DNA of 64,000 bases from Sulfuricurvum sp. IAE1 (GCF_004347735.1 NZ_SLTI01000060.1:124001-188000), one strand, 5' to 3'. Shown: positions 1 to 8,785, numbered from the stretch's first letter. A program made the numbers and translations. The notes: generated by a model from the sequence alone, not told the origin.

Positions 1-21
1 TTTTTCCCCTCTTTCTTCCGC

Positions 22-27
22 TATAAT
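22..27 (+). promoter_or_regulatory. -10 box TATAAT, predicted leaderless start
   Basis: A perfect TATAAT lies exactly six bases before the ATG at 34, so a standard start site (+1) would be the A of that ATG. The upstream stretch is pyrimidine-rich and carries no Shine-Dalgarno motif. The -35 region is mostly outside the window. Confidence 0.55.
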
Positions 28-33
28 GATTGC

Positions 34-987
34 ATGAAATATCTTTTCCGTTCCCTTTCATACACTATGTTGATGCTGTTGCTTATTTCGCTGATTTCGT
101 TCGGGGCGATTCATATGGCGCCGAACAGTTTTGTCGGAGGAGAACTCAATCCCAATATCACGCAGGAGACGATCGCTCAGCTCAAAGCGGTATACGGACT
201 CGACAAACCCCTATGGCGGCAGTACACCGATTGGGTTTACAACCTTTCACGGCTCAATTTCGGTGTTTCCTTTGTCAGCGGGGAACAGGTTTCCGAGGTG
301 GTTGCGCAGAGACTGCCCGTTACCCTGTGGATGAATATCACGGCGATGGCATTGACGTTTGCCCTCTCGCTGTGGATAGGGATTAAAGCGGCTCTCAATT
401 ACGGTAATACGAAAGACACCGCACTGATTCAATTCTCCCTGGTCAGTTTTGCGATGCCTTCGTATTATCTCGCGCTGGTGCTGATGCTGGTGCTTGGATT
501 TACTCTGGAATGGTTTCCCCTAAGCGGGCTTCATTCCCTCGAAGCTCCTGATGGAATCGGCTACTACCTCGATATGGCGTGGCATCTGACACTCCCGGTT
601 ACGGTAATGGTATTTGTGGGGGTGGGGAGTTTGAGTCTTTACGTCCGTTCGCTCGTCATCGAAATCCTTAAAAGCGACTACATCTATTTCGCCCGGGCGC
701 GCGGAATCGATGAAAAAAAGATCGTCCGCTATTACATTCTTCCAAACCTTCTTCCGCCGATCGTGACGATGCTGGGGCTCTCCGTACCGGGGCTTATCGG
801 CGGGTCGGTCATTTTGGAGTCGATTTTCGGCATTGAAGGGATGGGACAGCTTTTTTATCTCTCGGCGATGAGTCGCGATTATCCGGTGATTATGGGGATT
901 TTAATGATGAGTGCGTTTCTGACGCTGATCGGCAATCAGATTGCCGATGCTATACTTTTGAAGCTCAACCCGTTTGTTAGAAGATAA
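34..987 (+). CDS. ABC transporter permease, oligopeptide/dipeptide (DppB) type
   Basis: Inner-membrane subunit of a peptide or nickel-type ABC importer of the DppB/OppB family. The 317-residue protein has an N-terminal transmembrane helix, the family's periplasmic segment (around GLDKPLWRQYTDWV), and five further hydrophobic segments. The cytoplasmic EAA loop that contacts the ATPase is visible near residues 215-240 (ARARGIDEKKIVRYYILPN). Length matches the family (300-340). No ATPase, DppC or binding-protein gene follows, since nusA lies convergently next to it, so partners must be upstream of the window or elsewhere. Substrate cannot be told from the sequence. Confidence 0.9.
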   Translation: MKYLFRSLSYTMLMLLLISLISFGAIHMAPNSFVGGELNPNITQETIAQLKAVYGLDKPLWRQYTDWVYNLSRLNFGVSFVSGEQVSEVVAQRLPVTLWMNITAMALTFALSLWIGIKAALNYGNTKDTALIQFSLVSFAMPSYYLALVLMLVLGFTLEWFPLSGLHSLEAPDGIGYYLDMAWHLTLPVTVMVFVGVGSLSLYVRSLVIEILKSDYIYFARARGIDEKKIVRYYILPNLLPPIVTMLGLSVPGLIGGSVILESIFGIEGMGQLFYLSAMSRDYPVIMGILMMSAFLTLIGNQIADAILLKLNPFVRR

Positions 988-1061
988 AAGTCAGTGAAAT
1001 CATATAAGCGCGGTTGGCTGCGCGTGGGCTCTCTGCCGAAGAGAACTTAGCGTTAGCGTAG

Positions 1062-1084
1062 CCGAGGGGGCTTTGCTCCCTTGG
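1062..1084. other. intergenic hairpin between convergent genes
   Basis: CCGAGGG and CCCTTGG arms (one G-U pair) enclose a short GC-rich loop in the 102-base gap between the permease and nusA. Neither strand has a clear T-run after it, so a role as a bidirectional terminator is only possible. The rest of the gap (988-1061) holds short GC-rich inverted segments and no gene. Confidence 0.35.
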
Positions 1085-1089
1085 CGTGT

Positions 1090-2223
1090 CTAATTGCCAA
1101 ACAGCGCTTCGAGGGAGCTGATTCCCTCTTTTTTCTCTTCGGCCGCTTTTTCGCCGCCGGCTGCCGTTCCGCCCTGTTCGTTCAGCTCGATCGTGTATCC
1201 CGTCAGCATCGAGGCAAGTCGGATATTGATTCCGCTTTTCCCGATGGCTTTGGATTTTTGATCGCTGGGGAGGGTGACGATCGCCTTTTTCTCCCCCTCT
1301 TCGGTCTCTTCGATCGCAACGGCCGAAATGATCGCGGGGCTCATTGCGCGGGAAATGAAGAGTTCAGGCTGCGGAGTGTACTCGACGCAGTCGATATTTT
1401 CCCCGCAAAGCTCTTCGCTCACCGCATTGATCCGCACGCCGCGTACGCCGACGGTCGCCCCGATCGGATCGATCTGGGGGCGGTTGGTGTAGAGGGCGAT
1501 TTTGGCCCGTTCGCCGGGGATACGGGCGCATTTTTCGATCACGACGATGCCGTCTTTGATCTCGGGGACTTCGAGGGCAAGAAGCTCTTCGAGGAATTTG
1601 GGCGAAGTGCGGGAAAGCTCCATCGAGATTCCGTTGATTTTGTCGACATGGACCCGTCGAACGATGGCGCTGACCATATCGCCGACTTTGAATTTTTCCC
1701 CTTTGATCCGGTTTTTCATCGGCAAGACGGCACGGATTTCGTCAATTTCGATCGTCGTGTTCTGTTGTTCGTCGACGCGGGTGACGCGTCCGGAAACGAT
1801 CTGGTTGATTTTGCTTTTGTATTTGTCGTACAGCTCGTTTTCAACAAGGCGCTGGATATGGAACTCGATTTCGCGGTGCAGCGTCGCGAACGCGCTGCGC
1901 CCGTAGCTTTCGATATCATGTTCCATCTGAAGCTGGTCGCCGATTTCGGCGTCTTCGTCGATTTCGAGGGCATTCGAGAGGCTCATGTACGCCCCCGCTT
2001 CTTCCCCTTCGAGTTCGGGAGCGTCGTCGGGAACGACGGTAATGATCTGGCGCAGTTTGACCTGCTTGGTCCGCTCGTCAATGTCGGCTTCGAACGCGAA
2101 GGTCGGGTTGATGATCCGCTTGGCGGTTTGAATGAACGAAGTTTTGATCGCTTCTTTGACGTTTTCGCGGCTGAGCCCTTTTTCGTTGGCGATCGAATCG
2201 ATAATGTCTAAAATATTTTCCAT
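1090..2223 (-). CDS. nusA: transcription termination/antitermination factor NusA
   Basis: RNA polymerase-binding factor that modulates pausing, termination and antitermination. The 377-residue protein has the NusA N-terminal domain, an S1 domain near residues 135-200 (VSGRVTRVDEQQNTTIEID) and two KH domains (KIALYTNRPQIDPIGATVGV, then SKAIGKSGINIRLASMLTG). It ends soon after KH2 with a short Lys/Glu tail, so the C-terminal acidic repeats of enterobacterial NusA are absent, as is usual in this phylum. It is monocistronic on the minus strand and convergent with the permease gene. A GGATATTTC-type ribosome site precedes the ATG at 2223. Its partner NusB is encoded at 17334. Confidence 0.96.
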   Translation of the reverse strand: MENILDIIDSIANEKGLSRENVKEAIKTSFIQTAKRIINPTFAFEADIDERTKQVKLRQIITVVPDDAPELEGEEAGAYMSLSNALEIDEDAEIGDQLQMEHDIESYGRSAFATLHREIEFHIQRLVENELYDKYKSKINQIVSGRVTRVDEQQNTTIEIDEIRAVLPMKNRIKGEKFKVGDMVSAIVRRVHVDKINGISMELSRTSPKFLEELLALEVPEIKDGIVVIEKCARIPGERAKIALYTNRPQIDPIGATVGVRGVRINAVSEELCGENIDCVEYTPQPELFISRAMSPAIISAVAIEETEEGEKKAIVTLPSDQKSKAIGKSGINIRLASMLTGYTIELNEQGGTAAGGEKAAEEKKEGISSLEALFGN

Positions 2224-2345
2224 AGAAATATCCTTTTTCGGTAGTCGAAACTCATAAAAAAATCGGTTTGGTTGGGAAAGCTTTTTTATGAAGGAAAAGT
2301 ATTATACATAATTTTCTCTTAATACGATATTTATCGAAACACCGA

Positions 2346-2351
2346 TATAAT
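2346..2351 (+). promoter_or_regulatory. -10 box for the HP0268-like/miaB operon
   Basis: TATAAT with a predicted start near 2358 and a 37-base leader containing the AAGGGA ribosome site before ATG 2395. It serves the run HP0268-like gene, miaB, acyltransferase, recombinase and possibly the PilMNO-like genes. Confidence 0.55.
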
Positions 2352-2394
2352 CCCGATAATATCAAGAACTCTATCCAAAGAAGGGAATCACCGT

Positions 2395-2637
2395 ATGGAA
2401 CTCAAAATCGCCCGCAGCGAACACGACGCAAAACCCAAAAAAATCGACCTGAAAAAAATCACCGAGATGGTGGAAAAAAGCAATTCGGTCATCCTTTATT
2501 TCGACCGTGAAAACTCGCACAAAGACCTTTTGTCGCTTCAAGACCATTTCGAAGGGGAAGGTAAAAGTTTTTACATGCGCGAAGTGCGTTACGGCCTTTC
2601 GACAAACGAATACATGTACGAGGTCCACATCCTCTAA
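2395..2637 (+). CDS. HP0268-family small protein (putative nuclease)
   Basis: An 80-residue protein that matches in length and pattern the Helicobacter pylori HP0268 family: an N-terminal MELKIAR strand, the segment [17 protein letters not shown], then [10 protein letters not shown] and an ending [10 protein letters not shown]0268 of H. pylori has been reported as a small nicking endonuclease/RNase; that activity is family knowledge and is not shown here. The stop codon TAA overlaps the ATG of miaB by one base (TAATG), so the two are translationally coupled. The family is essentially restricted to Campylobacterota, which helps to place the organism. Confidence 0.8.
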   Translation: MELKIARSEHDAKPKKIDLKKITEMVEKSNSVILYFDRENSHKDLLSLQDHFEGEGKSFYMREVRYGLSTNEYMYEVHIL

Positions 2638-3938
2638 TGTCTAAAAAACTCTTTATCGAGACGCTCGGATGCGCGATGAACGTGCGCGATTCGGAGCATA
2701 TGATCGCCGAACTGAGCGCACGCGAGGGGTATGAACTTACCGATAACGCGAAAGAGGCCGATCTGATCCTCATCAACACCTGCTCCGTACGTGAAAAACC
2801 GGTTCACAAGCTTTTTTCCGAACTGGGCGGATTCAACAAGATCAAAAAAGAAGGGGCAAAGATCGGCGTATGCGGTTGTACCGCATCCCATTTGGGCAAA
2901 GAGATCATTAAAAAAGCCCCTTACGTCAATTTCGTCCTGGGTGCGCGCAACGTCTCGAAAATCGGCGAGGTGATCCACCGTGACAAGGCGGTCGAAATCG
3001 ACATCGATTTTGACGAATCACAGTTCGCTTTCAAAGATTTCCGCAGCAGCCCCTACAAAGCCTATATCAACATCTCAATCGGATGTGACAAACAGTGTAC
3101 CTTCTGCATCGTTCCCAAAACGCGCGGCGACGAGATTTCGATACCCGCGGATCTGATTGTCGCCGAAACGCGCAAAGCGGCCGAATCGGGAGCCAAAGAG
3201 GTCTTTTTGCTGGGACAGAACGTCAACAATTACGGCAGGCGTTTTTCAGGCGAACACGAAAAGATCAATTTCACCGAACTGCTACGCCGCGTGAGTGCGG
3301 TCGAGGGGATCGAGCGGATCCGTTTCACCTCGCCCCATCCGCTTCATATGGACGACGAGTTTATCGAGGAGTTCGCCCGGAATCCGAAAATCTGCAAATC
3401 GATGCACATGCCCCTTCAAAGCGGTTCGACCGAGATTCTCAAAGCGATGAAACGGGGATACGGTAAAGAATGGTTCTTGAACCGCGCCGCGAAGTTGCGT
3501 GAAATGGTTCCCGACGTCAGCATCAGCACCGATATCATCGTCGCTTTTCCCGGAGAGAGCGATCAGGATTACGAAGATACCCTTGACGTGATGCGCCAGG
3601 TCCGGTTTGAACAGATTTTCAGCTTCAAATATTCCCCACGCCCTTTGACGGAGGCCGAGAAGATGACCGATACGGTCGACCCCGAAATCGCTTCGGAGCG
3701 TCTCAGCCGCCTTCAGGCGTATCAGGATACGATTCTGGATGAAATTACGGCGACCTATCGGGGGCGTGAATTCGATGTCTATTTCGAAGAACTCCGCTCA
3801 GACGGCTATGCTGCCGGGCGCACCGACAACAACATTACGGTGAAGGTCAAAGGGAGCGAAGAGCTGCTCGGAACCATCCGTCGGGTCAAAATCACGGAGG
3901 TATCCCGTCTCGTCCAATACGGAGAGATCGTTGCGTAA
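2637..3938 (+). CDS. miaB: tRNA-2-methylthio-N6-dimethylallyladenosine synthase MiaB
   Basis: Radical-SAM methylthiotransferase that adds the 2-methylthio group to i6A37 of tRNAs reading UNN codons. All landmarks are present in 433 residues: the N-terminal UPF0004 domain with its three cluster cysteines ([21 protein letters not shown]), the radical-SAM motif CDKQCTFC, and a C-terminal TRAM domain ending near [19 protein letters not shown]. It is paralogous to RimO at 12912; the motifs distinguish the two. It overlaps the preceding gene by one base and the following TTG-started gene by eight. Confidence 0.97.
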   Translation: MSKKLFIETLGCAMNVRDSEHMIAELSAREGYELTDNAKEADLILINTCSVREKPVHKLFSELGGFNKIKKEGAKIGVCGCTASHLGKEIIKKAPYVNFVLGARNVSKIGEVIHRDKAVEIDIDFDESQFAFKDFRSSPYKAYINISIGCDKQCTFCIVPKTRGDEISIPADLIVAETRKAAESGAKEVFLLGQNVNNYGRRFSGEHEKINFTELLRRVSAVEGIERIRFTSPHPLHMDDEFIEEFARNPKICKSMHMPLQSGSTEILKAMKRGYGKEWFLNRAAKLREMVPDVSISTDIIVAFPGESDQDYEDTLDVMRQVRFEQIFSFKYSPRPLTEAEKMTDTVDPEIASERLSRLQAYQDTILDEITATYRGREFDVYFEELRSDGYAAGRTDNNITVKVKGSEELLGTIRRVKITEVSRLVQYGEIVA

Positions 3939-4554
3939 AAAAATTCTGCGCACCCTGGCTTTGTGGCTGATCCCGCCTATCGGTGCGTTCCTGATACGCT
4001 TTATCTATCTGACGAGTAAAAAGCGCTTCCATCTCCCCTCCTTCATCCCTTCCGAACCGGTCATTTTTGCATTCTGGCACGGCGACTTGCTGCTTCAGCC
4101 CTATTTGTATTACCGTTTTCGTAAAGTCCCCAAAGCGAACGTTCTTATCTCGGACCATTTTGACGGCCAGATTATCGCCCGGATCATGCGCTATTTCCGG
4201 CTGGGGACGATCCACGGATCGACCACGCGCGGCGGTGCGAAAGTTTTGATTCAGGGGATGAAATCCCTTTCGGAGGGGTACGACATCGGGATAACGCCCG
4301 ACGGCCCCAAAGGGCCCCGTCACGAAATGAGCGACGGGGCCGTCGTCATGGCGCAGAAAAGAGGTGCGAAGGTGATCGTGTTTCAGTGCGTCCCCTCTTC
4401 GTACTGGCAGCTTGGCAGCTGGGATCGTTTCACGATTCCAAAACCGTTCGGAACGCTTGATTTTTACGCATCCGAGCCGATCGATCTAAGCGGCATGGAG
4501 TTCGAAGCCGCCAAATCGCTGGTAAGAGAAAAACTGATGGAACGCGCCTTTTAG
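3931..4554 (+). CDS. lysophospholipid acyltransferase-like protein (DUF374)
   Basis: Membrane-associated acyltransferase of the DUF374 group, presumed to acylate a lipid A or phospholipid-type acceptor; the substrate is unknown. The 207-residue protein has a hydrophobic N-terminus ([19 protein letters not shown]), the family variant of the HX4D site in [15 protein letters not shown], and the conserved block [17 protein letters not shown]. The start is a TTG at 3931 inside the end of miaB (eight-base overlap); there is no in-frame ATG near it, and GAGAG just upstream can serve as ribosome site. Linkage to miaB is common in this phylum as far as I recall. Confidence 0.82.
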   Translation: MRKKILRTLALWLIPPIGAFLIRFIYLTSKKRFHLPSFIPSEPVIFAFWHGDLLLQPYLYYRFRKVPKANVLISDHFDGQIIARIMRYFRLGTIHGSTTRGGAKVLIQGMKSLSEGYDIGITPDGPKGPRHEMSDGAVVMAQKRGAKVIVFQCVPSSYWQLGSWDRFTIPKPFGTLDFYASEPIDLSGMEFEAAKSLVREKLMERAF

Positions 4555-4563
4555 GTTGGCTGA

Positions 4564-5406
4564 ATGATAACGCTCTATCGCTACAAAGAGGAGTTTTTAC
4601 AGCATCTCGATGCGATGCGCGGATACTCGGCATTGACGATACGCAGCTACGATGACGCCATAAATGAGATGCTCGAACATGCCGAAATCTTTGTTGAGGG
4701 CGATACGTTTTCAATCAACCTGATGCCGCTGCGTGTGCGGATCGCGCCGTTGAAACCCAAAAGCATTTCCGCCAAGCTCAGTGCGGTACGCAGTTTCGTT
4801 AAATTTCTCCGCACCCGGGGACTCGACGTCGAAATGAATGGGGACGAGAGCGTACGCGTCCCCAAAACGCTTCCCAAACCGGTTGCACACGAACATATCC
4901 GAAGCGCTATTGAAGGTGCCGAACCGGCTGCGGGGCTGGCGATTACACTGTTGTATACGCTGGGGCTTAGGATATCCGAACTCGGCGGGCTGAGGCTCTG
5001 CGATATCACCCCGCAGTGGTGCAGGGTCAGAGGCAAAGGGGCAAAGGAACGCGACGTTCCCGTCCCCGGAGCGGCGCTCGAAGCGCTGGGGCGTTATCTC
5101 GCCGCCTTTAGCCCCAAAGAGTATGTTTTTGAGGCTGAGGGTAGAAAATTAAGCGAAAATAGTCTAAGATATATGATTACCAAGCGATTTGCCGAGATAG
5201 GGATTAAGGTGACTCCTCATCAATTGCGTCATGCTTATGCCACCGAACTGTTAAACAACGGCGCGCGTATTGCCGATGTTAGCGAATTATTAGGCCACTC
5301 GAGTATGGCGACGACACAGATATACACCAAACTGGGGAATGCTTTGAAAATGGATCACTACCTCAAATCGCACCCGTTATGCCAGTATCGTGAGGACAGC
5401 GAGTGA
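4564..5406 (+). CDS. tyrosine recombinase, Xer-like
   Basis: Site-specific recombinase of the phage-integrase family. The 280-residue protein has a SAM-like core-binding domain (residues 1-95) and a catalytic domain with the full residue set: Arg in LGLRISEL, Lys in GKGAKERD, HxxR in HQLRHAYA, His in LGHSSMATT and Tyr in QIYTKL. The family uses this set to resolve chromosome dimers at dif or to move elements. It sits in a housekeeping operon with no mobile genes around it, which favours a chromosomal Xer role. It is shorter than XerH of Campylobacter/Helicobacter (about 350 residues), so I do not assign xerH. Its stop overlaps the GTG start of the next gene by four bases. Confidence 0.85.
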   Translation: MITLYRYKEEFLQHLDAMRGYSALTIRSYDDAINEMLEHAEIFVEGDTFSINLMPLRVRIAPLKPKSISAKLSAVRSFVKFLRTRGLDVEMNGDESVRVPKTLPKPVAHEHIRSAIEGAEPAAGLAITLLYTLGLRISELGGLRLCDITPQWCRVRGKGAKERDVPVPGAALEALGRYLAAFSPKEYVFEAEGRKLSENSLRYMITKRFAEIGIKVTPHQLRHAYATELLNNGARIADVSELLGHSSMATTQIYTKLGNALKMDHYLKSHPLCQYREDSE

Positions 5407-6434
5407 TCGGCTGGCTTTATCAAAAAATTTTCATTACCATCATTCCTTACGGCGAAAAATACGAAGTGGGCGTCGCCTATTACAAAAAGAAAAAGCGCCT
5501 TTCCCGTGAGACCCGACGATACGAAGGGGTACTGGCCATTGAAGAAATGGCCCGTTACGTCCGGAGAATTGTCGAAGAATCGCCGTTGCACTACGTTGCC
5601 CTTCTCAACCCCGATCCCAATCAGGGCGCATTGGAAGGGTGTACGATCCACGAAATCAACGACAGCGAAGAGATGAGCGGAACGAAAACCATCTGCCGCA
5701 ATCAAAAATGGATGCTTTATGCCTCGGCGCGCGAATTGGAACTCCTGAAAAAAAAATACGCGACGATCGGGCTGGATTTCGTGTTTTCCCCTTTTTCGGT
5801 CATCGAGCGTTTTTTCGCCGATAAAACAGGTGGAAAACTCGGGCTTTACGTTCTTGCCCAAAAGGAGGCGATGAGTATCGCTTTTTTTGAAGACGGAAAG
5901 CTCGAATACGCCCATCATTACCCGTTGCACGCCGAAGAGGGATCGATCGGGATTGACGAAGGGAGCGGGATCGGCTTTTCGGTCGGAGTCGAAGAGGAAG
6001 AACCCAGCCGCGGAATCAATCTCGACCAGATCGAATCGCTCGATGATCTGGAAATTATCGATGAACTCGATGATTTGAGCGATATCGAGGACCTGGACAC
6101 GCTTGAAGAGATTGCCGAATTCAGCGAAGAAGAACCGATTTTCGAGGAAAAACTCCCTTCGCTGATGCAAAGCGGCGACGGCAAGGAAGAGGGGGAGCGT
6201 TTCAGCGACGATTTTTACCGTTTTGAACTGATTGAAAAGACTTTGGCGCGGTTTTATGCCGGGGAACACTGCCGAAACCGCTTTGTCGAAACAGTCTGGA
6301 TCGCCGACGCGTACGGGAACGGGAACGAACTCAAACGCTACCTGGAGGAGGAGCTGTTTTTAAACGTGATGGTCCGCAAAATCGATCTCGGTGAAGAGGT
6401 GCTCTCGCTTGCGCTGGAAGAGGAGTCGCAGTGA
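5403..6434 (+). CDS. PilM/GspL-like pilus platform protein (putative)
   Basis: A 343-residue protein with no motif I recognise with certainty. It begins with alternating beta-type segments (FITIIPYGEKYEVGVAYY), has a central segment LGLYVLAQKEAMSIAFFEDG resembling the actin-like fold of PilM/GspL, and then a long very acidic linker (about residues 195-245, rich in Asp, Glu, Leu and Ile) before a C-terminal domain. No transmembrane helix is evident. The assignment rests mainly on context: it overlaps by four bases a gene with one membrane helix plus coiled coil (PilN-like) and a second such gene (PilO-like), the order of pilMNO or mshI/mshJ. The start is GTG 5403, overlapping the recombinase stop. 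Confidence 0.5.
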   Translation: MIGWLYQKIFITIIPYGEKYEVGVAYYKKKKRLSRETRRYEGVLAIEEMARYVRRIVEESPLHYVALLNPDPNQGALEGCTIHEINDSEEMSGTKTICRNQKWMLYASARELELLKKKYATIGLDFVFSPFSVIERFFADKTGGKLGLYVLAQKEAMSIAFFEDGKLEYAHHYPLHAEEGSIGIDEGSGIGFSVGVEEEEPSRGINLDQIESLDDLEIIDELDDLSDIEDLDTLEEIAEFSEEEPIFEEKLPSLMQSGDGKEEGERFSDDFYRFELIEKTLARFYAGEHCRNRFVETVWIADAYGNGNELKRYLEEELFLNVMVRKIDLGEEVLSLALEEESQ

Positions 6435-6955
6435 AGCACAGTTTTATCGCCCCCCGCTCCAAAAAGATCGTCAGTACCGAACTCAAGCTCGTCTTGTTTT
6501 TCTTTGCGATCACGATAGCGATGCTTTCGGGAACCTACTTTTTCCTGGGGTACAAAACGTACGATTTCGCGCGTGAACATCAAGAAGTGGCGGTGAAGGA
6601 GAAAGCGCTGGAGCGTTCGATCGCGCGGATGGACGAGAGGATCAGGCTGATCGAAGCGGAAGTCAAAATGGCCGAACAGATTACGACCGACAACACCGTC
6701 ATGAAAGAGAGCATCCGTAATCTTTTCGATCTGGTTCCTGATGGCATCACCCTTTCCCGGGCCGATCTGGAAGCCAGATCGTTGATCCTGTACGGGACGA
6801 CGCCGAACAAAGAGACTTACCAGTATATGCTCGAAGCCCCTTTGCGCTCCATTTTTCACCGCACTTACACGAGCTTTTACCCGATTGAAAACGGGTGGTA
6901 CCGTTTTGTGTCGACCAATCATCTTGACGACGAACAAAGCGAGGAGCTGCAATGA
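6431..6955 (+). CDS. PilN-like single-pass membrane protein
   Basis: A 174-residue bitopic protein: short basic cytoplasmic N-terminus (HSFIAPRSKKIVSTELK), one transmembrane helix at about 17-38, then a coiled coil to about residue 85 and a small alpha/beta domain (SRADLEARSLILYGTTPNKE). This is the layout of PilN/GspL C-terminal halves. The start is GTG 6431, overlapping the upstream stop by four bases; the next gene overlaps by four as well, so the trio is translationally coupled. The membership is inferred from topology and order, not from a diagnostic motif. Confidence 0.55.
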   Translation: MKHSFIAPRSKKIVSTELKLVLFFFAITIAMLSGTYFFLGYKTYDFAREHQEVAVKEKALERSIARMDERIRLIEAEVKMAEQITTDNTVMKESIRNLFDLVPDGITLSRADLEARSLILYGTTPNKETYQYMLEAPLRSIFHRTYTSFYPIENGWYRFVSTNHLDDEQSEELQ

Positions 6956-7500
6956 ACCGGCAGACCGTTACCCTTTTGGTGTTATCCCTCGTCTTGATGA
7001 TCGGAGTTGTAGGGTTTTCGTTCATGCTGCTCATCCCGAAAGGAAAAGAGTACCGCACGCTGCGTCTGGAAAGTAAAAAAGAGTTTCAGAACCTTGACTT
7101 CGCGCAGCAGCGCCACGACCAGGTCGCAAGCAGGCTCAAAGAGCTGGAAACCCAAAATGCCCGAATGATCAAGGCTTTCAATACGTCGTTTGATCCGATG
7201 CGGTTCGAAAAACAGTACGGTAAGGAGTTCAGCGATTTGTACCTGACCGAGGTGACGTCGTTTGAAAGCAACGGCACGTTCCGCACCTACGAAGTTAACG
7301 CGACCTCAAAAATCACTTCGCCGCAGAGTTTTTACCATTTTCTTGAAAACGTCAATAAAAGCGAATGGATCATCAAGGTTAATTTCCCCATCCATTTCGA
7401 GCGTGACGGCGACAAAATCCGCTCATCTTTTACAATGCGGGTTTACAACAACGAATCCAAGCAAAAAGAGAAAGAAAAAGAAGAAAAACCTCTTCATTGA
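6952..7500 (+). CDS. PilO/GspM-like single-pass membrane protein
   Basis: A 182-residue protein with an N-terminal transmembrane helix (about 6-27), a coiled coil (residues 30-75) and a C-terminal ferredoxin-like region (TYEVNATSKITSPQSFYHFL), the plan of PilO, GspM and MshJ. It ends in a Lys/Glu-rich tail. That tail is encoded by an almost pure purine run that, read on the other strand, supplies the T-tract of the proC terminator, and the TGA stop lies in the hairpin loop. It is the last gene of the operon. Confidence 0.55.
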   Translation: MNRQTVTLLVLSLVLMIGVVGFSFMLLIPKGKEYRTLRLESKKEFQNLDFAQQRHDQVASRLKELETQNARMIKAFNTSFDPMRFEKQYGKEFSDLYLTEVTSFESNGTFRTYEVNATSKITSPQSFYHFLENVNKSEWIIKVNFPIHFERDGDKIRSSFTMRVYNNESKQKEKEKEEKPLH

Positions 7501-7507
7501 GAAGAGG
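7471..7507 (-). terminator. intrinsic terminator of proC, inside the opposite gene
   Basis: Read on the minus strand, CCTCTTC and GAAGAGG form a perfect 7-bp stem (7489-7507, five-base loop) followed by a long T-rich tract (7471-7488). It lies just after the proC stop at 7516. The same bases encode the C-terminus and stop of the PilO-like gene on the plus strand. Confidence 0.75.
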
Positions 7508-7515
7508 TAAATGGC

Positions 7516-8277
7516 TTATTTGAGCGCTTTGGCTTTTTCGTGTGCGGCGCGTACGGCTTCCATGCAGCCGTTGCGTACACCGCCGGCTTCAAGAGCGCCG
7601 TATCCCGCTGCCGTGGTTCCGCCAGGGCTCATGACCCCGTCTTTGAGAAGTGCGGGGTGGGTTGTCTGCAACAGTTCGGAAAACCCGCTGAACAAGCCTT
7701 TGACCAGAGCCGTCGCATCATCGCGTTTAAGCCCTTCGCGTACCGCTCCGTCGGCCAGCGCTTCGGCGATGAGGGCCAGATAGGCCGGACCGCTTCCCGC
7801 CAGCGCCGTTGCAATGTCGAGCTCTTTTTCGCTTGAAAGCCACAGGGTAGGGCCGATGGCACCGAAAAGGGTAAGCGCTTCTTCGCGCGTTTGGATATCT
7901 CCGACGAGCGATGTCATGGAGAGGGCGACTTCGGCGGCGAGGTTCGGCATCGTTCGGCAATAGCGGCGTGCGGAGACAGTTTTAAGAGCCGAGAGGGGAA
8001 TCCCCGCAAGAACCGAATAGAGGGTTTCGGCCGTTCCTTTCAGAAGAGGAGCGATTTCGCTGAGATTGGCGGGTTTGACGCAGAGAATAACGGTTTTACC
8101 TTCGATGGAGACTGAGTCGTAGAGGGTTTTTCGGACAGTGTTTCCGAGCGCTTTTTCGAACTTTTCCAGCGCTTCGGCACTTCGCCCGACCACCTCGATC
8201 TCATAGGTGTGACAAAGACCCTTGGCAAGGGCAAGGGCCATCTTCCCGTTTCCGACGAGCGTAATCGATTTAGCCAT
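7516..8277 (-). CDS. proC: pyrroline-5-carboxylate reductase ProC
   Basis: Last step of proline synthesis: NAD(P)H reduction of pyrroline-5-carboxylate. The 253-residue protein opens with a Rossmann motif, ITLVGNGKMALALAKGL, and contains the family signatures VILCVKPANLSEI, YCRTMPNLAAEV and the C-terminal LKDGVMSPGGTTAAGYGALE. The open frame extends further upstream, but that part overlaps fliW and looks non-coding; the ATG at 8277 begins the conserved region and overlaps the fliW end by eight bases. It is slightly shorter than E. coli ProC (269). Confidence 0.95.
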   Translation of the reverse strand: MAKSITLVGNGKMALALAKGLCHTYEIEVVGRSAEALEKFEKALGNTVRKTLYDSVSIEGKTVILCVKPANLSEIAPLLKGTAETLYSVLAGIPLSALKTVSARRYCRTMPNLAAEVALSMTSLVGDIQTREEALTLFGAIGPTLWLSSEKELDIATALAGSGPAYLALIAEALADGAVREGLKRDDATALVKGLFSGFSELLQTTHPALLKDGVMSPGGTTAAGYGALEAGGVRNGCMEAVRAAHEKAKALK

Positions 8278-8659
8278 TCTCCGAACCTTTGAGGTAGTTT
8301 TTGATCGGTTCGGCGATGCTGAAATCGTTACGATTGTCGATGATGATTTGCGCCATCGTCTGGTTATCGGTGTTGAAAATGATCGGCGCCACGAAATTGA
8401 CGGTCGAATTTTCAATCGGGGACTGGATGATCATGATATTGTAGATCAACAGGTTGCTTTCGGGATTAATCTCCATCAGTGCCTGCAAAGACGAAGGGAT
8501 GTCGAAGGAGTATTCGCGCAAAACGAACGGATTGACGAGCGTAAAAGACGGGCCTTCACCGACGCTTTCGAGGCGCATGAAAATATCGTCGATTTTTTTC
8601 AGCTCCATTTGCTTGACCGATTCGAATCCGAGTAACGGGAGTTTTAACGCAAACTGCAT
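8270..8659 (-). CDS. fliW: flagellar assembly factor FliW
   Basis: FliW binds flagellin and antagonises CsrA, linking flagellin synthesis to export. The 129-residue protein has the family hallmarks LLGFESVKQMELKKID, FTLVNPFVLREYSFDIP and VNFVAPIIFNTDNQTM. It implies a flagellated organism. It is upstream of and overlapping proC, with an AGAGG ribosome site before ATG 8659. No csrA or flagellin gene is in the window. Confidence 0.9.
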   Translation of the reverse strand: MQFALKLPLLGFESVKQMELKKIDDIFMRLESVGEGPSFTLVNPFVLREYSFDIPSSLQALMEINPESNLLIYNIMIIQSPIENSTVNFVAPIIFNTDNQTMAQIIIDNRNDFSIAEPIKNYLKGSENG

Positions 8660-8687
8660 GAATACCTCTTTTGAACAGAATAGACCG

Positions 8688-8693
8688 ATTCTA
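8688..8693 (-). promoter_or_regulatory. -10 box for fliW-proC
   Basis: TAGAAT on the minus strand with predicted start near 8681 and a leader of about 22 bases containing AGAGG before the fliW ATG. Confidence 0.4.
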
Positions 8694-8748
8694 ACATATC
8701 AAGCTAAAAAGTTTCGACAGATTGCGGGACCGTTTAATCTCTTTTTGG

Positions 8749-8754
8749 TAAAAT
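8749..8754 (+). promoter_or_regulatory. -10 box for bamD
   Basis: TAAAAT with predicted start near 8761, 25 bases before ATG 8786. It is back to back with the fliW promoter in the 126-base divergent gap. Confidence 0.45.
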
Positions 8755-8785
8755 GGTTTGAAAATTGAAATAGACAGGTTTGAGA

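Noticed and set aside
988-1089. Small gene between the permease and nusA
   Set aside because: No start codon with a ribosome site leads into a plausible frame; the gap contains short GC-rich inverted segments only.
1081-2211. 376-codon plus-strand open frame opposite nusA
   Set aside because: Shadow of nusA; the product is Phe/Asp-rich low-complexity sequence typical of reversed coding DNA and has no ribosome site.
4564-5406. Integrase marking a mobile island
   Set aside because: Flanks are housekeeping genes with overlapping ends on both sides, there is no tRNA or att-like repeat next to it, and no cargo genes follow.
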